Positions 9,856 to 16,193 are shown, numbered from the stretch's first letter. The stretch is DNA of 49,691 nucleotides from Candidatus Yanofskyibacteriota bacterium (GCA_020847715.1 JADLBM010000024.1:1-49691), one strand, 5' to 3'. The notes: generated by a model not told the origin, from the sequence alone. Numbers and translations are program-made.

Positions 9856-9861
9856 AGTGTA
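9856..9861 (-). promoter_or_regulatory. -10 box of the 33-aa TM gene
   Basis: TACACT on the minus strand with TTGCTC 17 bp upstream (minus sense). The start codon follows after 9 nt. Confidence 0.45.
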
Positions 9862-9891
9862 TCGTGCCGGCCGGTACAGAGCAACCCCACT

Positions 9892-10263
9892 ATGCATCCT
9901 ATCGTACGGTCAAAAATAGCGACAGGTGCGCTGGTTCTTCTCGCAGGATGGTTCCTGATGTTGGCATTTGCGGCGGGAATGCGGCGGCACACCGCGGAAG
10001 GCGAGTTGCAGGGTCTGCAGCAGCGCATTGAGGACACGCAACGAGAAAACGCACGGCTTGCCGACGAGGTCGAGCGGATGCGGCGCCCGCAGTGGCTGGC
10101 TCTTTTGGCGCGGCAGCGTCTCAACTACCGGCAGCCCGGAGAGACCGTGGTGTTCGTGTACAAATCAGAGAAATCCGGTACAATAGTCGCGCCGCAACCC
10201 GCTCCTGACGATAGGCTGCGATGGCGTATCTGGTGGGACTGGTTGATCGGAAGCGGAAAGTAG
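9892..10263 (+). CDS. FtsB/DivIC-like septum formation protein
   Basis: 123 aa. Short cytoplasmic tail, one TM helix (about 10-29), then a coiled coil (about 33-66, EGELQGLQQRIEDTQRENAR) and a small C-terminal region with RQRLNYRQPGETVVF, which matches the membrane-proximal bitopic FtsB/DivIC division proteins. In other bacteria they bridge FtsQ and FtsL and help activate septal peptidoglycan synthesis. ftsEX lies 1.4 kb downstream, consistent with a division neighbourhood. Divergent from the 33-aa gene. Assignment to FtsB rather than DivIC is not possible from the sequence alone. Confidence 0.8.
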   Translation: MHPIVRSKIATGALVLLAGWFLMLAFAAGMRRHTAEGELQGLQQRIEDTQRENARLADEVERMRRPQWLALLARQRLNYRQPGETVVFVYKSEKSGTIVAPQPAPDDRLRWRIWWDWLIGSGK

Positions 10264-10288
10264 GGAAAGGCGGGCCTGCCCGCCGAAG

Positions 10289-10359
10289 GCGGGATTCGTA
10301 TAGTGGTAATACGTGACCTTCCCAAGGTTAAGACACGGGTTCGATTCCCGTATCCCGCT
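10289..10359 (+). tRNA. tRNA-Gly (anticodon CCC)
   Basis: Acceptor stem GCGGGAT (10289-10295) pairs with ATCCCGC (10352-10358), discriminator T. Anticodon stem TGACC/GGTTA closes the loop TTCCCAA, anticodon CCC, which reads GGG. The T-loop TTCGATT is normal. CCA is not encoded. It lies 25 nt after the FtsB-like gene and may be cotranscribed with it. Confidence 0.95.
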
Positions 10360-10361
10360 CA

Positions 10362-10399
10362 GCAACCAAAAAGAGCCTACATGGGCTCTTTTTGGTTGC
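10362..10399 (+). terminator. Strong hairpin after tRNA-Gly
   Basis: Perfect 16-bp stem GCAACCAAAAAGAGCC / GGCTCTTTTTGGTTGC with loop TACATG. The A5/T5 tracts lie inside the stem, so it can terminate transcription from either side. Confidence 0.85.
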
Positions 10400-10411
10400 A
10401 GGGTAGAGAGT

Positions 10412-10557
10412 ATACGGGAATCGAACGGCCGGAGCGGTGCGCCCGCAGGAGCGGGCGCCGTGAGGCCCGGTCCTGAGGCGGAACCGCGCGACTGGCGGGG
10501 TTCCGACCGAAGGCGATTCCCAGAGTCGAAATGGCCGGAAGGATACGGGAATCGAAC
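10412..10557 (+). other. Structured intergenic element A next to tRNA-Gly
   Basis: GC-rich element bounded by two direct copies of ATACGGGAATCGAAC (10412-10426 and 10543-10557), each the reverse complement of the tRNA-Gly T-arm 3' region. The core has CCGGAGCG (10429-10436), an 8-bp hairpin GCGCCCGC/GCGGGCGC with loop AGGA (10439-10458), CGTGAGGC, then a 7-bp hairpin CGGAACC/GGTTCCG (10479-10505) whose loop is GCGCGACTGGCGG, then ACCGAAGG and CGATTCCC. The same order of blocks with different stem sequences occurs in element B after tRNA-Gln. No protein is convincingly encoded. Could be a structured RNA or a tiny non-autonomous mobile element. Confidence 0.7.
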
Positions 10558-10582
10558 AGGGACTTGCTCAACGGGGGAGCCT

Positions 10583-10591
10583 TGATACAAT
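10583..10591 (+). promoter_or_regulatory. Extended -10 promoter, leaderless small gene
   Basis: TGA-TACAAT, -10 at 10586-10591. The ATG follows after 7 nt (10599). Confidence 0.6.
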
Positions 10592-10598
10592 GGAACCC

Positions 10599-10742
10599 AT
10601 GAAAAACTTTTTAATTAGCATCGGTGCGATCGTGGTGCTCGTCGTTGCGGGGTTCGCGTTTTCTGCCAACGCGGATGATACCAGCTCCGATGTGGCGCCC
10701 ACGCCGACGCCGACGACGGATGCAGGCGTTATTCACCGCTAG
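10599..10742 (+). CDS. Small membrane-anchored or secreted peptide (47 aa)
   Basis: The frame reads a short Lys-containing head, a hydrophobic segment (about residues 4-23, ending FAFSANA) and a Thr/Pro-rich tail (PTPTPTT) to TAG at 10740-10742. This is either a signal peptide with an AxA-like cleavage site (SANA) or a membrane anchor. A clear -10 box lies 7 nt upstream and a strong terminator begins 10 nt downstream, so it is a monocistronic unit. Family unknown. Confidence 0.6.
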   Translation: MKNFLISIGAIVVLVVAGFAFSANADDTSSDVAPTPTPTTDAGVIHR

Positions 10743-10752
10743 GAAGCACTCC

Positions 10753-10787
10753 ACAGAAACCCCTCTCGCGAGGGGTTTCTGTTTTTA
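10753..10787 (+). terminator. Rho-independent terminator
   Basis: 13-bp stem ACAGAAACCCCTC / GAGGGGTTTCTGT, loop TCGC, followed by a T-run. It ends the 47-aa gene. Confidence 0.9.
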
Positions 10788-10815
10788 ATACGACAAGATC
10801 GTGGGTGTGATTTTA

Positions 10816-10844
10816 TTGATATTCCGCCGATTTGGTGCTATAGT
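10816..10844 (+). promoter_or_regulatory. Promoter of tRNA-Thr / prfB unit
   Basis: -35 TTGATA (10816-10821), 17-bp spacer, -10 TATAGT (10839-10844). It is the only promoter seen for tRNA-Thr and probably for prfB as well. Confidence 0.75.
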
Positions 10845-10859
10845 TCGTGCTGCGCGTAC

Positions 10860-10932
10860 GCCACCTTAGCTCAGTTGGTAGAGCAACGCTTTCGTAAAGC
10901 GGAGGTCCCCAGTTCGAATCTGGGAGGTGGCT
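10860..10932 (+). tRNA. tRNA-Thr (anticodon CGT)
   Basis: Acceptor GCCACCT (10860-10866) pairs with AGGTGGC (10925-10931), discriminator T. Anticodon loop TTCGTAA gives anticodon CGT, which reads ACG. D-arm TAGCTCAGTTGGTAGAGC and T-loop TTCGAAT are canonical. CCA not encoded. Only four bases separate its 3' end from the prfB start codon. Confidence 0.96.
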
Positions 10933-10936
10933 CAGA

Positions 10937-11659
10937 ATGTTTACCTACGTCCCCAACAAGGTCCTGTTGTCGGTGTACGCCGGAGAGGGTGGCGTGGACG
11001 CGCAGGACTGGGCGTCGATGCTGCGCCGGATGTATATGCGCTACGCCGCCGCTCAAGGGTGGGATTTTCGCGTGCTCGACGAGTCGCTGGGCGAACAGCG
11101 CGGCATCAAGAGCGCACAGTGTGAGGTGGTCGGGACCGATGTGTATGCTAAACTGAAAGGGGAGGCAGGAGTGCACCGTCTCGTGCGTAAGTCGCCGTTC
11201 AACGCACAGGGAAAGCGCATGACGTCCTTCGCGCTCATTCAGGTGCTTCCCGAGATTCCCGCCCACGAGCTCAAGCTCAATCCGACCGACCTCGAGTTCG
11301 ATACATTCCGTTCATCCGGAAAAGGTGGCCAGAACGTCAACAAGGTTGAAACGGCCGTTCGCGTACGGCACCTGCCTACCGGCATTGCGGTTGCCGTGCA
11401 AACGGAGCGGTCGCAGGCCCAAAACAAAGAGAAGGCGCTTCAGCTGTTGGCGTCCATTCTCGCCCAGCGCATGGAAGAATCAAAGGCGAGCGATCTTTCG
11501 CAGTTGAAGCCGGAGCTCAAGAGTGGCGGCATCGATCGGGGAAGTCAGATTCGCTCCTATGTGTTGGACGATCATTTCGTGAAAGACCATCGGACAGGAG
11601 CGAAGTCGTCGCAGCCTGAGAAGGTGCTCGACGGCGATCTCTCTAAATTCATTCAATAA
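10937..11659 (+). CDS. prfB: Peptide chain release factor 2, short form lacking domain 1
   Basis: 240 aa. Recognises UGA/UAA and triggers peptide release. The RF2 marker [15 protein letters not shown], the anticodon-like tripeptide SPF (residues 86-88) and the catalytic GGQ (130-132) are present, as is the C-terminal [13 protein letters not shown]. coli RF2 has 365 aa; the roughly 110-residue domain 1 and the autoregulatory frameshift site are absent here, because tRNA-Thr lies immediately upstream. UGA is used as an ordinary stop by several genes in the window. No promoter or Shine-Dalgarno lies between tRNA and ATG, so the mRNA probably becomes leaderless after tRNA 3' processing. Confidence 0.93.
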   Translation: MFTYVPNKVLLSVYAGEGGVDAQDWASMLRRMYMRYAAAQGWDFRVLDESLGEQRGIKSAQCEVVGTDVYAKLKGEAGVHRLVRKSPFNAQGKRMTSFALIQVLPEIPAHELKLNPTDLEFDTFRSSGKGGQNVNKVETAVRVRHLPTGIAVAVQTERSQAQNKEKALQLLASILAQRMEESKASDLSQLKPELKSGGIDRGSQIRSYVLDDHFVKDHRTGAKSSQPEKVLDGDLSKFIQ

Positions 11660-11677
11660 TTTCTCGTAACGCTAGCA

Positions 11678-12361
11678 ATGATCGAACTCAAGAACATTTC
11701 CACCGTGTACGACGACAGCTTCGTCGCTCTGCACGAGATCAATCTCGAGATTAAAGACGGCGAGTTGGTGTCCATTGTTGGCCCTGCCGGAGCTGGGAAG
11801 AGCACGCTCCTTCGCTTACTGACACGCGAGCTTCGTCCGACGGATGGCGAGGTTGTCATTGACGGCGTGAATCTTGCGTCGCTCTCTAGCGACGACATCC
11901 CACTGCTTCGCAGGAAGATCGGCACCATTTTCCAAGACTTCAAGCTGCTCACCGGAAAGAACGCGTTCGAAAATGTGGCATTCGCGCTTGAGGTGGTTGG
12001 CGCATCTACCGCGCGTATTCAGGAAGATGTTCCGAAGGCGTTGGAGATTGTCGGCCTTGCCGACAAGGCCGTGAACTTCCCGCACCAGCTTTCCGGTGGC
12101 GAGAAGCAGCGCCTTGCCATCGCCCGCGCACTCATCCATCGCCCGCGCATTATTCTTGCTGACGAGCCCACTGGAAACCTCGACCTCATCAACAGCCACG
12201 ACGTGATACAATTGCTCCAGAAGATTAACGAGCTGGGCACTACCGTGGTGCTGGTCACGCATAATCGCGAGATTGTTGATGCGCTGAGTCGCCGCGTTGT
12301 GACCATGGAGAAGGGGAAGATCGTGCGCGACCAAACAGAGAACGGGAAATACATCATTTAG
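11678..12361 (+). CDS. ftsE: Cell division ATP-binding protein FtsE
   Basis: 227 aa ABC ATPase that pairs with FtsX and controls septal peptidoglycan hydrolases. Walker A GPAGAGKS (residues 35-42), Q-loop FQDFKLL, signature LSGGE (138-142), Walker B/catalytic Glu ILADE (159-163) and the H-loop VTHN are intact. The start is ATG 11678, 18 nt after prfB; ftsX follows 8 nt after the stop. The ftsE-ftsX pairing is the usual arrangement. Confidence 0.97.
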   Translation: MIELKNISTVYDDSFVALHEINLEIKDGELVSIVGPAGAGKSTLLRLLTRELRPTDGEVVIDGVNLASLSSDDIPLLRRKIGTIFQDFKLLTGKNAFENVAFALEVVGASTARIQEDVPKALEIVGLADKAVNFPHQLSGGEKQRLAIARALIHRPRIILADEPTGNLDLINSHDVIQLLQKINELGTTVVLVTHNREIVDALSRRVVTMEKGKIVRDQTENGKYII

Positions 12362-12369
12362 ACCTGCAT

Positions 12370-13281
12370 ATGCTGAAAGAAAAACTTCTTCGCGTCATTG
12401 TCTCGGGTTGGACGAACTTCCGACGGAACAGCTATGTTTCTTTCGGCACAACCGGCGTCATGGCTCTCGTGCTCCTCATGTTCCTCGGACTTATCGCTGC
12501 GAACTTCTTGTCTGGCGTGCTTGTCTCGGGACTGGAGAGCAAGGTGGATGTAAGTGTCTATTTCAAGACCGAGGCGTCCGACGATGCCATCCGCGCCGTG
12601 AAGGCCGACTTGGAGTCGTTGAATACCGTACGCTCAGTACAGTATGTGAGTCGCGAGGAGGCGCTTGCCATGTTCCGCGAGCGGCACGCGCAGGACGCGC
12701 TCATTCAGGAGTCTTTGGCAGAGCTCGAGGCGAACCCCCTGCAGTCATCGCTCAACATTAAGGCGTCTGACACGAGTCAGTACGCCTCCATCGTGAGCTT
12801 CCTGGAGACCAACAAGCAGCGCACCGCTATCGACAAGATCAACTACTACGAGAACGAGGCGGTTATCGGGCGTGTCCAGCGCATCGCGCAGTCCACGCAG
12901 GAAGGGGGCTTGGTTGCGACGCTCGTGCTCGCGGTCATTGCGGTGCTGGTTGCATTCAACACCATTCGGCTCACTATCTACAATCAGAAATCCGAGATTG
13001 AGATTATGCGTCTCGTCGGCGGCTCGAACTGGTACATCCGCGCACCATACCTCATCGAGGGTTCGCTCTATGGCATATTTGCTGGACTCCTCGCACTCGC
13101 GGTGTTCTTTGTTGCCGCGGCGAGCGTATCACCGAAGGTTGCACTTCTGATGCCGGGGGTTTCGCTCATCGGGTATGTGGGAGGGAACGCTCCGCAGATT
13201 ACACTGCTGGTGCTTGCATCCGGAGTAGGCCTTGGCGTGGTCTCCTCCCTCATCGCCATTCGCCGCTTCCTACGGGTGTAG
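12370..13281 (+). CDS. ftsX: Cell division protein FtsX
   Basis: 303 aa permease-like partner of FtsE. One N-terminal TM helix (about 25-50) is followed by an extracytoplasmic domain (about 55-165, with VDVSVYFKTEASDD and VSREEALAMF) and three C-terminal TM helices with the conserved LVGGSNWYIRAPYLIEG loop. Length and topology (4 TM) are normal. It acts at the septum to activate cell wall hydrolases; candidate partners are not adjacent. Confidence 0.96.
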   Translation: MLKEKLLRVIVSGWTNFRRNSYVSFGTTGVMALVLLMFLGLIAANFLSGVLVSGLESKVDVSVYFKTEASDDAIRAVKADLESLNTVRSVQYVSREEALAMFRERHAQDALIQESLAELEANPLQSSLNIKASDTSQYASIVSFLETNKQRTAIDKINYYENEAVIGRVQRIAQSTQEGGLVATLVLAVIAVLVAFNTIRLTIYNQKSEIEIMRLVGGSNWYIRAPYLIEGSLYGIFAGLLALAVFFVAAASVSPKVALLMPGVSLIGYVGGNAPQITLLVLASGVGLGVVSSLIAIRRFLRV

Positions 13282-13296
13282 CGGTGGTCTGCCGTA

Positions 13297-13325
13297 TTGC
13301 GCAAAGGCCGTTTTCAGTGTATAGT
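13297..13325 (+). promoter_or_regulatory. Promoter of tRNA-Gln
   Basis: -35 TTGCGC (13297-13302), 17-bp spacer, -10 TATAGT (13320-13325), 11 nt before the tRNA. Confidence 0.75.
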
Positions 13326-13336
13326 GCTTACGCTTT

Positions 13337-13407
13337 TGCGGGGTCGTCTAATGGTAGGACGTCAGGTTCTGGCCCTGAAAATTCTGGTTCGAGTCCAGCC
13401 CCCGCAG
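13337..13407 (+). tRNA. tRNA-Gln (anticodon CTG)
   Basis: Acceptor TGCGGGG (13337-13343) pairs with CCCCGCA (13400-13406), discriminator G. Anticodon stem TCAGG/CCTGA closes loop TTCTGGC, anticodon CTG, which reads CAG. T-loop TTCGAGT is normal. CCA not encoded. Its last 17 bases plus 6 flanking bases recur at 13584-13606. Confidence 0.95.
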
Positions 13408-13451
13408 CACATACAAAACATCCCCACGCGGGGATGTTTTGTATGTGCTGC
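13404..13451 (+). terminator. Long hairpin starting in the tRNA-Gln 3' end
   Basis: Perfect 22-bp stem (13404-13425 with 13430-13451), loop ACGC. The 5' arm begins with the last four tRNA bases (GCAG), so the hairpin contains an inverted copy of the tRNA 3' edge. The T4 tract is inside the stem. Probable terminator, possibly also the end of element B. Confidence 0.75.
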
Positions 13452-13460
13452 TAGGTGGAG

Positions 13461-13606
13461 CATCGCGCATGTGCGCGATGCGTCTGGATGAGAAGTCCGG
13501 AGCGATGTATCGTCAGCGGACGATACCGCGAGGGCCGGAGCCGTGAGGCAAAGCGGAGCGACGGCGACGCTTTAACCGACGGTGAGTCCAGCCCCCGCAG
13601 CACATA
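13461..13606 (+). other. Structured intergenic element B next to tRNA-Gln
   Basis: A 9-bp hairpin (CATCGCGCA/TGCGCGATG, 13461-13480) is followed by CCGGAGCG (13497-13504), an 8-bp hairpin GTATCGTC/GACGATAC with loop AGCG (13507-13526), GCGAGGG and GTGAGGC, a 6-bp hairpin AAAGCG/CGCTTT (13550-13573) with loop GAGCGACGGCGA, and ACCGACGG. The element ends in a 23-bp direct copy (13584-13606) of the tRNA-Gln 3' end and flank (13391-13413). CTGGAT (13484-13489) can pair with GTCCAG in that copy. Same block order as element A, with compensating stem changes. Confidence 0.7.
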
Positions 13607-13637
13607 AAAGAAACGCCCATATGGGCGTTTCTTTTTA
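13606..13637 (+). terminator. Rho-independent terminator
   Basis: 15-bp stem AAAAGAAACGCCCAT / ATGGGCGTTTCTTTT with a T-run, directly after the second copy of the tRNA-Gln 3' end. It may be the original terminator of the tRNA gene. Confidence 0.85.
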
Positions 13638-13665
13638 ACCGATGCCGGAGTAGGATTGGTATACT

Positions 13666-13908
13666 ATGGCAAACACCTACTGCGAGAGTTGCATGATGCC
13701 GTTCGTAAAAGACCCAGGACCGCGGGAGTCGGAGCGATACTGCAGTTTGTGTTTTAAGAACGGGAAGCTTTGTTACGAGGGAAGTGACCTCAAGGAGTTC
13801 CAGCGCGTCTGCTACGAGAGCATGGTGCGGAGGGGGACGAACAAATTTATGGCGCGACTGTATACATTCATGATCCGTTTCGCGCCTCGTTGGAAGAATC
13901 GCCGCTAA
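13666..13908 (+). CDS. Small zinc-ribbon protein (80 aa)
   Basis: Cys pairs CESC (residues 6-9) and CSLC (26-29), with a further Cys at 36 in KNGKLCYEG, match a putative zinc-ribbon family seen as stand-alone small proteins in many bacteria. The C-terminal half is basic and hydrophobic (FMARLYTFMIRFAPRWKNRR), suggesting membrane or nucleic-acid contact. A TATACT abuts the ATG; TAGGAT (13651-13656) 9 nt upstream is the better placed -10. Function unknown. Confidence 0.8.
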   Translation: MANTYCESCMMPFVKDPGPRESERYCSLCFKNGKLCYEGSDLKEFQRVCYESMVRRGTNKFMARLYTFMIRFAPRWKNRR

Positions 13909-13938
13909 CCTGATAGAGTGCGCACGGAGGTTGCTCGG

Positions 13939-14475
13939 ATGCGATACTTCATCGGATATTTGATTGAGGGAGCCGCGGGTGCGTGGCACCGTGAGCTTGC
14001 ACGCCGCCTTTCGGAGCTATTCGGTACGCGGAAGCCGTACGAGAAGGTTCCGCCGCACATCACGCTTGTTCCTCCGTTCGATACGGACGACATCGAGAGA
14101 GTAGAGGTGGTGGTCGGCGAGCTGTTGCGACAACGAAAGAGTCCCGATGCATTCCGCATGACCGGATTCGACCGCTTCGGTGAGCGGGTCGCCTTCGTCG
14201 ACATCAGGGTCGAGGAGGCCGCATACCGAGTGGTCGAAGATTTGCGGACGCGCATTCGTGGGGTCGTGGCTTCGGCGTCGGGGGAGCCGGCGTATCCGTG
14301 GCGCCCCCACGCGACGCTTGCCGACCAGATGACCCCAGAGGTGATGGCGAGCGTCTGGGAGTACCTGCAGCATGTCCAAAAACCGAGCTTCTCGTTGCCG
14401 TTTACTGTAGTGACGCTCTTTCGGAAGACTGACGGCGTATGGGTTCCAGAGAAGTCTTTCCCGTTCGGCGCCTAA
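13939..14475 (+). CDS. 2H phosphoesterase / 2'-5' RNA ligase family protein
   Basis: 178 aa. Two HxT motifs, HIT (residues 40-42, in PPHITLVPPF) and HAT (124-126, in RPHATLAD), are the catalytic pair of the 2H superfamily, which opens or forms 2',5'-type phosphodiester bonds or hydrolyses cyclic phosphates. I choose ATG 13939, with GGAGG 8 nt upstream, over the in-frame GTG 13918, which abuts a -10-like TGA-TAGAGT. The substrate may be tRNA splicing products or cyclic nucleotides; the sequence does not say which. Confidence 0.85.
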   Translation: MRYFIGYLIEGAAGAWHRELARRLSELFGTRKPYEKVPPHITLVPPFDTDDIERVEVVVGELLRQRKSPDAFRMTGFDRFGERVAFVDIRVEEAAYRVVEDLRTRIRGVVASASGEPAYPWRPHATLADQMTPEVMASVWEYLQHVQKPSFSLPFTVVTLFRKTDGVWVPEKSFPFGA

Positions 14476-14487
14476 CGGCGCCGTTTT
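14467..14487 (+). terminator. Terminator of the 2H gene
   Basis: GGCGCC-TAAC-GGCGCC hairpin overlapping the stop codon, followed by GTTTT. Confidence 0.7.
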
Positions 14488-14489
14488 CA

Positions 14490-14519
14490 TAAAAAGACCG
14501 CACAGGAGATTGTGCGGTC
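14490..14519 (-). terminator. Minus-strand terminator
   Basis: Minus sense: GACCGCACA stem, 6-nt loop, TGTGCGGTC, then T6. It ends the gene at 14527-15090. Confidence 0.85.
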
Positions 14520-14526
14520 GTCGGCG

Positions 14527-15090
14527 CTAGCAGAACTCCTTCTTGAGTTGGTAGGTGGATTCCTCGGGCATGCCGGCGTCGGAGGTGACGGGATCTCCGG
14601 GTCCTATTGCGATGCGTGTCTTGGAGTGCTCGACGAGCTTGAAGTAGGTCGGGATGTGCGGCCGCCGGCTGTGTTCGTCGGAGTGCCACAGATCCTTTTT
14701 CCGATTGTTCTCGATCCACATGTTGTGGGGTGTGGTTCGTCGCCACACATGGAGGAGTGCCGTTCCTCGTTGGAGAGAGCGGACGACCCCAGAACCGCCG
14801 ACGAGCTTTCGGAGGTCGCGGAGCATGTGTTCGCGGAAGCTTGGTTCCAGGATGCCGTGCAGGCGGTACAACTCGTCGTAGTAGACGAGCCGGCCGCGCT
14901 TCGTGAGGCGGATGGGAGTGAAGAATGTCTCCACCCCATGGCGCCGGCTCACGATGAAGCGCTTTGTGTCGACCCAGCCGTGCTCGTGGCACTGGTTGAC
15001 CGTTACGGGACCCACGCCTTTGATGGGTGGCTTGTCGTGCCATGCTCCGTCGAGTAGGGAGCGGAGCAGTGCGAACTCTCGATTGTTCAT
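14527..15090 (-). CDS. Hypothetical protein, possible winged-helix N-terminus (187 aa)
   Basis: Starts at ATG 15090 with an ideal AAGGAGG six bases upstream. A promoter TTGCCG-17 bp-TAAAAC (15118-15146, minus sense) with TGG before the -10 fits. Residues 1-70 look like a winged-helix fold: an N-terminal helix, a basic recognition-like stretch and a wing ending LTKRGRLVYYD. The rest is basic and rich in His/Trp (HNMWIENNRKKDLWHSDEH) and ends in Cys. No relative recognised. Isolated on the minus strand with its own terminator, so it reads as a self-contained accessory unit. Confidence 0.7.
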   Translation of the reverse strand: MNNREFALLRSLLDGAWHDKPPIKGVGPVTVNQCHEHGWVDTKRFIVSRRHGVETFFTPIRLTKRGRLVYYDELYRLHGILEPSFREHMLRDLRKLVGGSGVVRSLQRGTALLHVWRRTTPHNMWIENNRKKDLWHSDEHSRRPHIPTYFKLVEHSKTRIAIGPGDPVTSDAGMPEESTYQLKKEFC

Positions 15091-15275
15091 GAGCGGCCTC
15101 CTTGGAGGAGACAACGGGTTTTACCATGCCACGCCGTTAGCGGCAATAGCTCGGCACCTTCCTGTACATCTGGCAGAAATACCCGTATGCTTACGCGGCA
15201 AAACATATTCCGTGAAGTATCGTCGAGCTTCTCCAATATCCCTTTGCATGACGGGAAACCAATTACATATACACT

Positions 15276-15488
15276 ATGAGCACAGGAAACATCAAAACGA
15301 TCGTTGACGGGAAGGATTTCGGATTCATCGCACCGGATGGTCAGAAGCCTGGCGACAAGGACCTGTTCTTCCACAAGGAATCGCTGGTCGATGTCACGCT
15401 GGAAGAGCTGAAGGCGGGGGACAAGGTCTCGTTCGATGTCGAGGCTGCGGAAAAGGGGCCTCGCGCGGTGAATGTGAAGCGCGCGTAA
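15276..15488 (+). CDS. Cold-shock domain protein
   Basis: 70 aa single OB-fold nucleic-acid chaperone. The RNP1-like KDFGFIAPDG (residues 13-22) and RNP2-like DLFFHKESL (29-37) motifs are clear; the C-terminus GPRAVNVKRA is typical. It binds single-stranded RNA/DNA and melts secondary structure. Monocistronic: a possible TTGCAT/TATACA promoter lies directly upstream and a strong terminator follows. The -10 is only 2 nt from the ATG, so the exact promoter is uncertain. Confidence 0.95.
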   Translation: MSTGNIKTIVDGKDFGFIAPDGQKPGDKDLFFHKESLVDVTLEELKAGDKVSFDVEAAEKGPRAVNVKRA

Positions 15489-15496
15489 GTCGAGAA

Positions 15497-15538
15497 AAAG
15501 TACCAGAAACCCGCCATGAGGCGGGTTTCTGGTACTTT
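15497..15538 (+). terminator. Terminator of the cold-shock gene
   Basis: Perfect 19-bp stem (15497-15515 with 15520-15538), loop ATGA, ending in TTT. Confidence 0.85.
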
Positions 15539-15565
15539 GACCCCACGCGGGGGATGATGTATGAA
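15537..15565 (+). promoter_or_regulatory. Promoter of the 15.6-16.1 kb gene pair
   Basis: TTGACC (15537-15542), 17-bp spacer, TATGAA (15560-15565). The gene then starts with a Shine-Dalgarno GGAGGT. Confidence 0.6.
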
Positions 15566-15586
15566 TGGGCAAGGGAGGTCTGAATA

Positions 15587-15802
15587 ATGAAGGCGAATGG
15601 AGTTGGGCTGGTGCCCGAACCGGGGGATGAAGTGTACACCCCCGCTGGGAGGGCGCGGGTCATCGAGGTTCAGGAGAGTCCGCATAGCCACGGCGTCGTC
15701 CACTTTGTCCGTGTCGGGTCGGGCCTTGGCCGTAGCTACAACTGGGAGCAATATCTTGCCGCTCAGCAGGACCGCCTGAAGCGGCGATTCGGAGGGGTGT
15801 GA
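15587..15802 (+). CDS. Small hypothetical protein, SH3-like (71 aa)
   Basis: ATG 15587 preceded by GGAGGT with 7-nt spacing. The sequence LVPEPGDEVYTPAGRARVIEVQE resembles the beta-strands of small SH3/KOW-like barrels, followed by a helical tail. Its stop overlaps the next start (TGATG), so translation is probably coupled. Function unknown; the barrel is an inference from hydrophobic patterning. Confidence 0.7.
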   Translation: MKANGVGLVPEPGDEVYTPAGRARVIEVQESPHSHGVVHFVRVGSGLGRSYNWEQYLAAQQDRLKRRFGGV

Positions 15803-16134
15803 TGCCTCAGCGTGTCGACGAGAAGAGCTGGCAGTATGCGGGGCGCATGGTAGACCTCGCGGACCGCATGATCGGGCTGGTGCGGGGCGAGCGCAGACAT
15901 GCTCCGGTATGGTATCTCGCCGAAGTTGCCCAGAGACTCGGCGAGCCGGAGGAGGATGTTCGCGCTGCCTGCAGGAGCTTTCGGTTTACAGCGGAGTTCC
16001 ATGTGCGGGGCACGGTGCTCTTCGCGAAGAGCCAAGAAGAGATCCTCGATGATCTGGACTGGTCTCTTGGGACCGGTTACTACGGGCAGGGCTGTGTGTT
16101 CCGCCCCGCCAAGGAGAAGACCGCAAACCAGTGA
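15802..16134 (+). CDS. Hypothetical protein (110 aa)
   Basis: ATG 15802 overlaps the upstream stop by one base. Mostly helical, with a region VWYLAEVAQRLGEPEEDVRAACRSF that resembles a helix-turn-helix, followed by short strands. Partner of the preceding 71-aa protein by coupling. A DNA-binding role is possible but not shown. Confidence 0.65.
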   Translation: MPQRVDEKSWQYAGRMVDLADRMIGLVRGERRHAPVWYLAEVAQRLGEPEEDVRAACRSFRFTAEFHVRGTVLFAKSQEEILDDLDWSLGTGYYGQGCVFRPAKEKTANQ

Positions 16135-16138
16135 CGGC

Positions 16139-16163
16139 AAGCCCTGCATGCGCGGGGCTTTTT
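16139..16163 (+). terminator. Rho-independent terminator
   Basis: AAGCCCTGC / GCGGGGCTT stem (one T-G pair), loop ATGC, then T5. Confidence 0.85.
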
Positions 16164-16184
16164 CATATCATGGGCGTGCTGGTG

Positions 16185-16193
16185 TGGTATACT
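16185..16193 (+). promoter_or_regulatory. Extended -10 promoter, leaderless
   Basis: TGG-TATACT with the hexamer at 16188-16193; ATG after 6 nt (16200). Confidence 0.65.

Noticed and set aside
9779-9919. Plus-strand 46-codon frame with GGAGG upstream
   Set aside because: Its composition is not protein-like, it overlaps the FtsB-like start, and the opposite strand encodes a cleaner TM peptide with a better promoter.
10313-10585. 90-codon frame running from tRNA-Gly through element A
   Set aside because: It overlaps the tRNA, a terminator and structured repeats. The peptide is an Arg/Gly/Pro-rich artefact.
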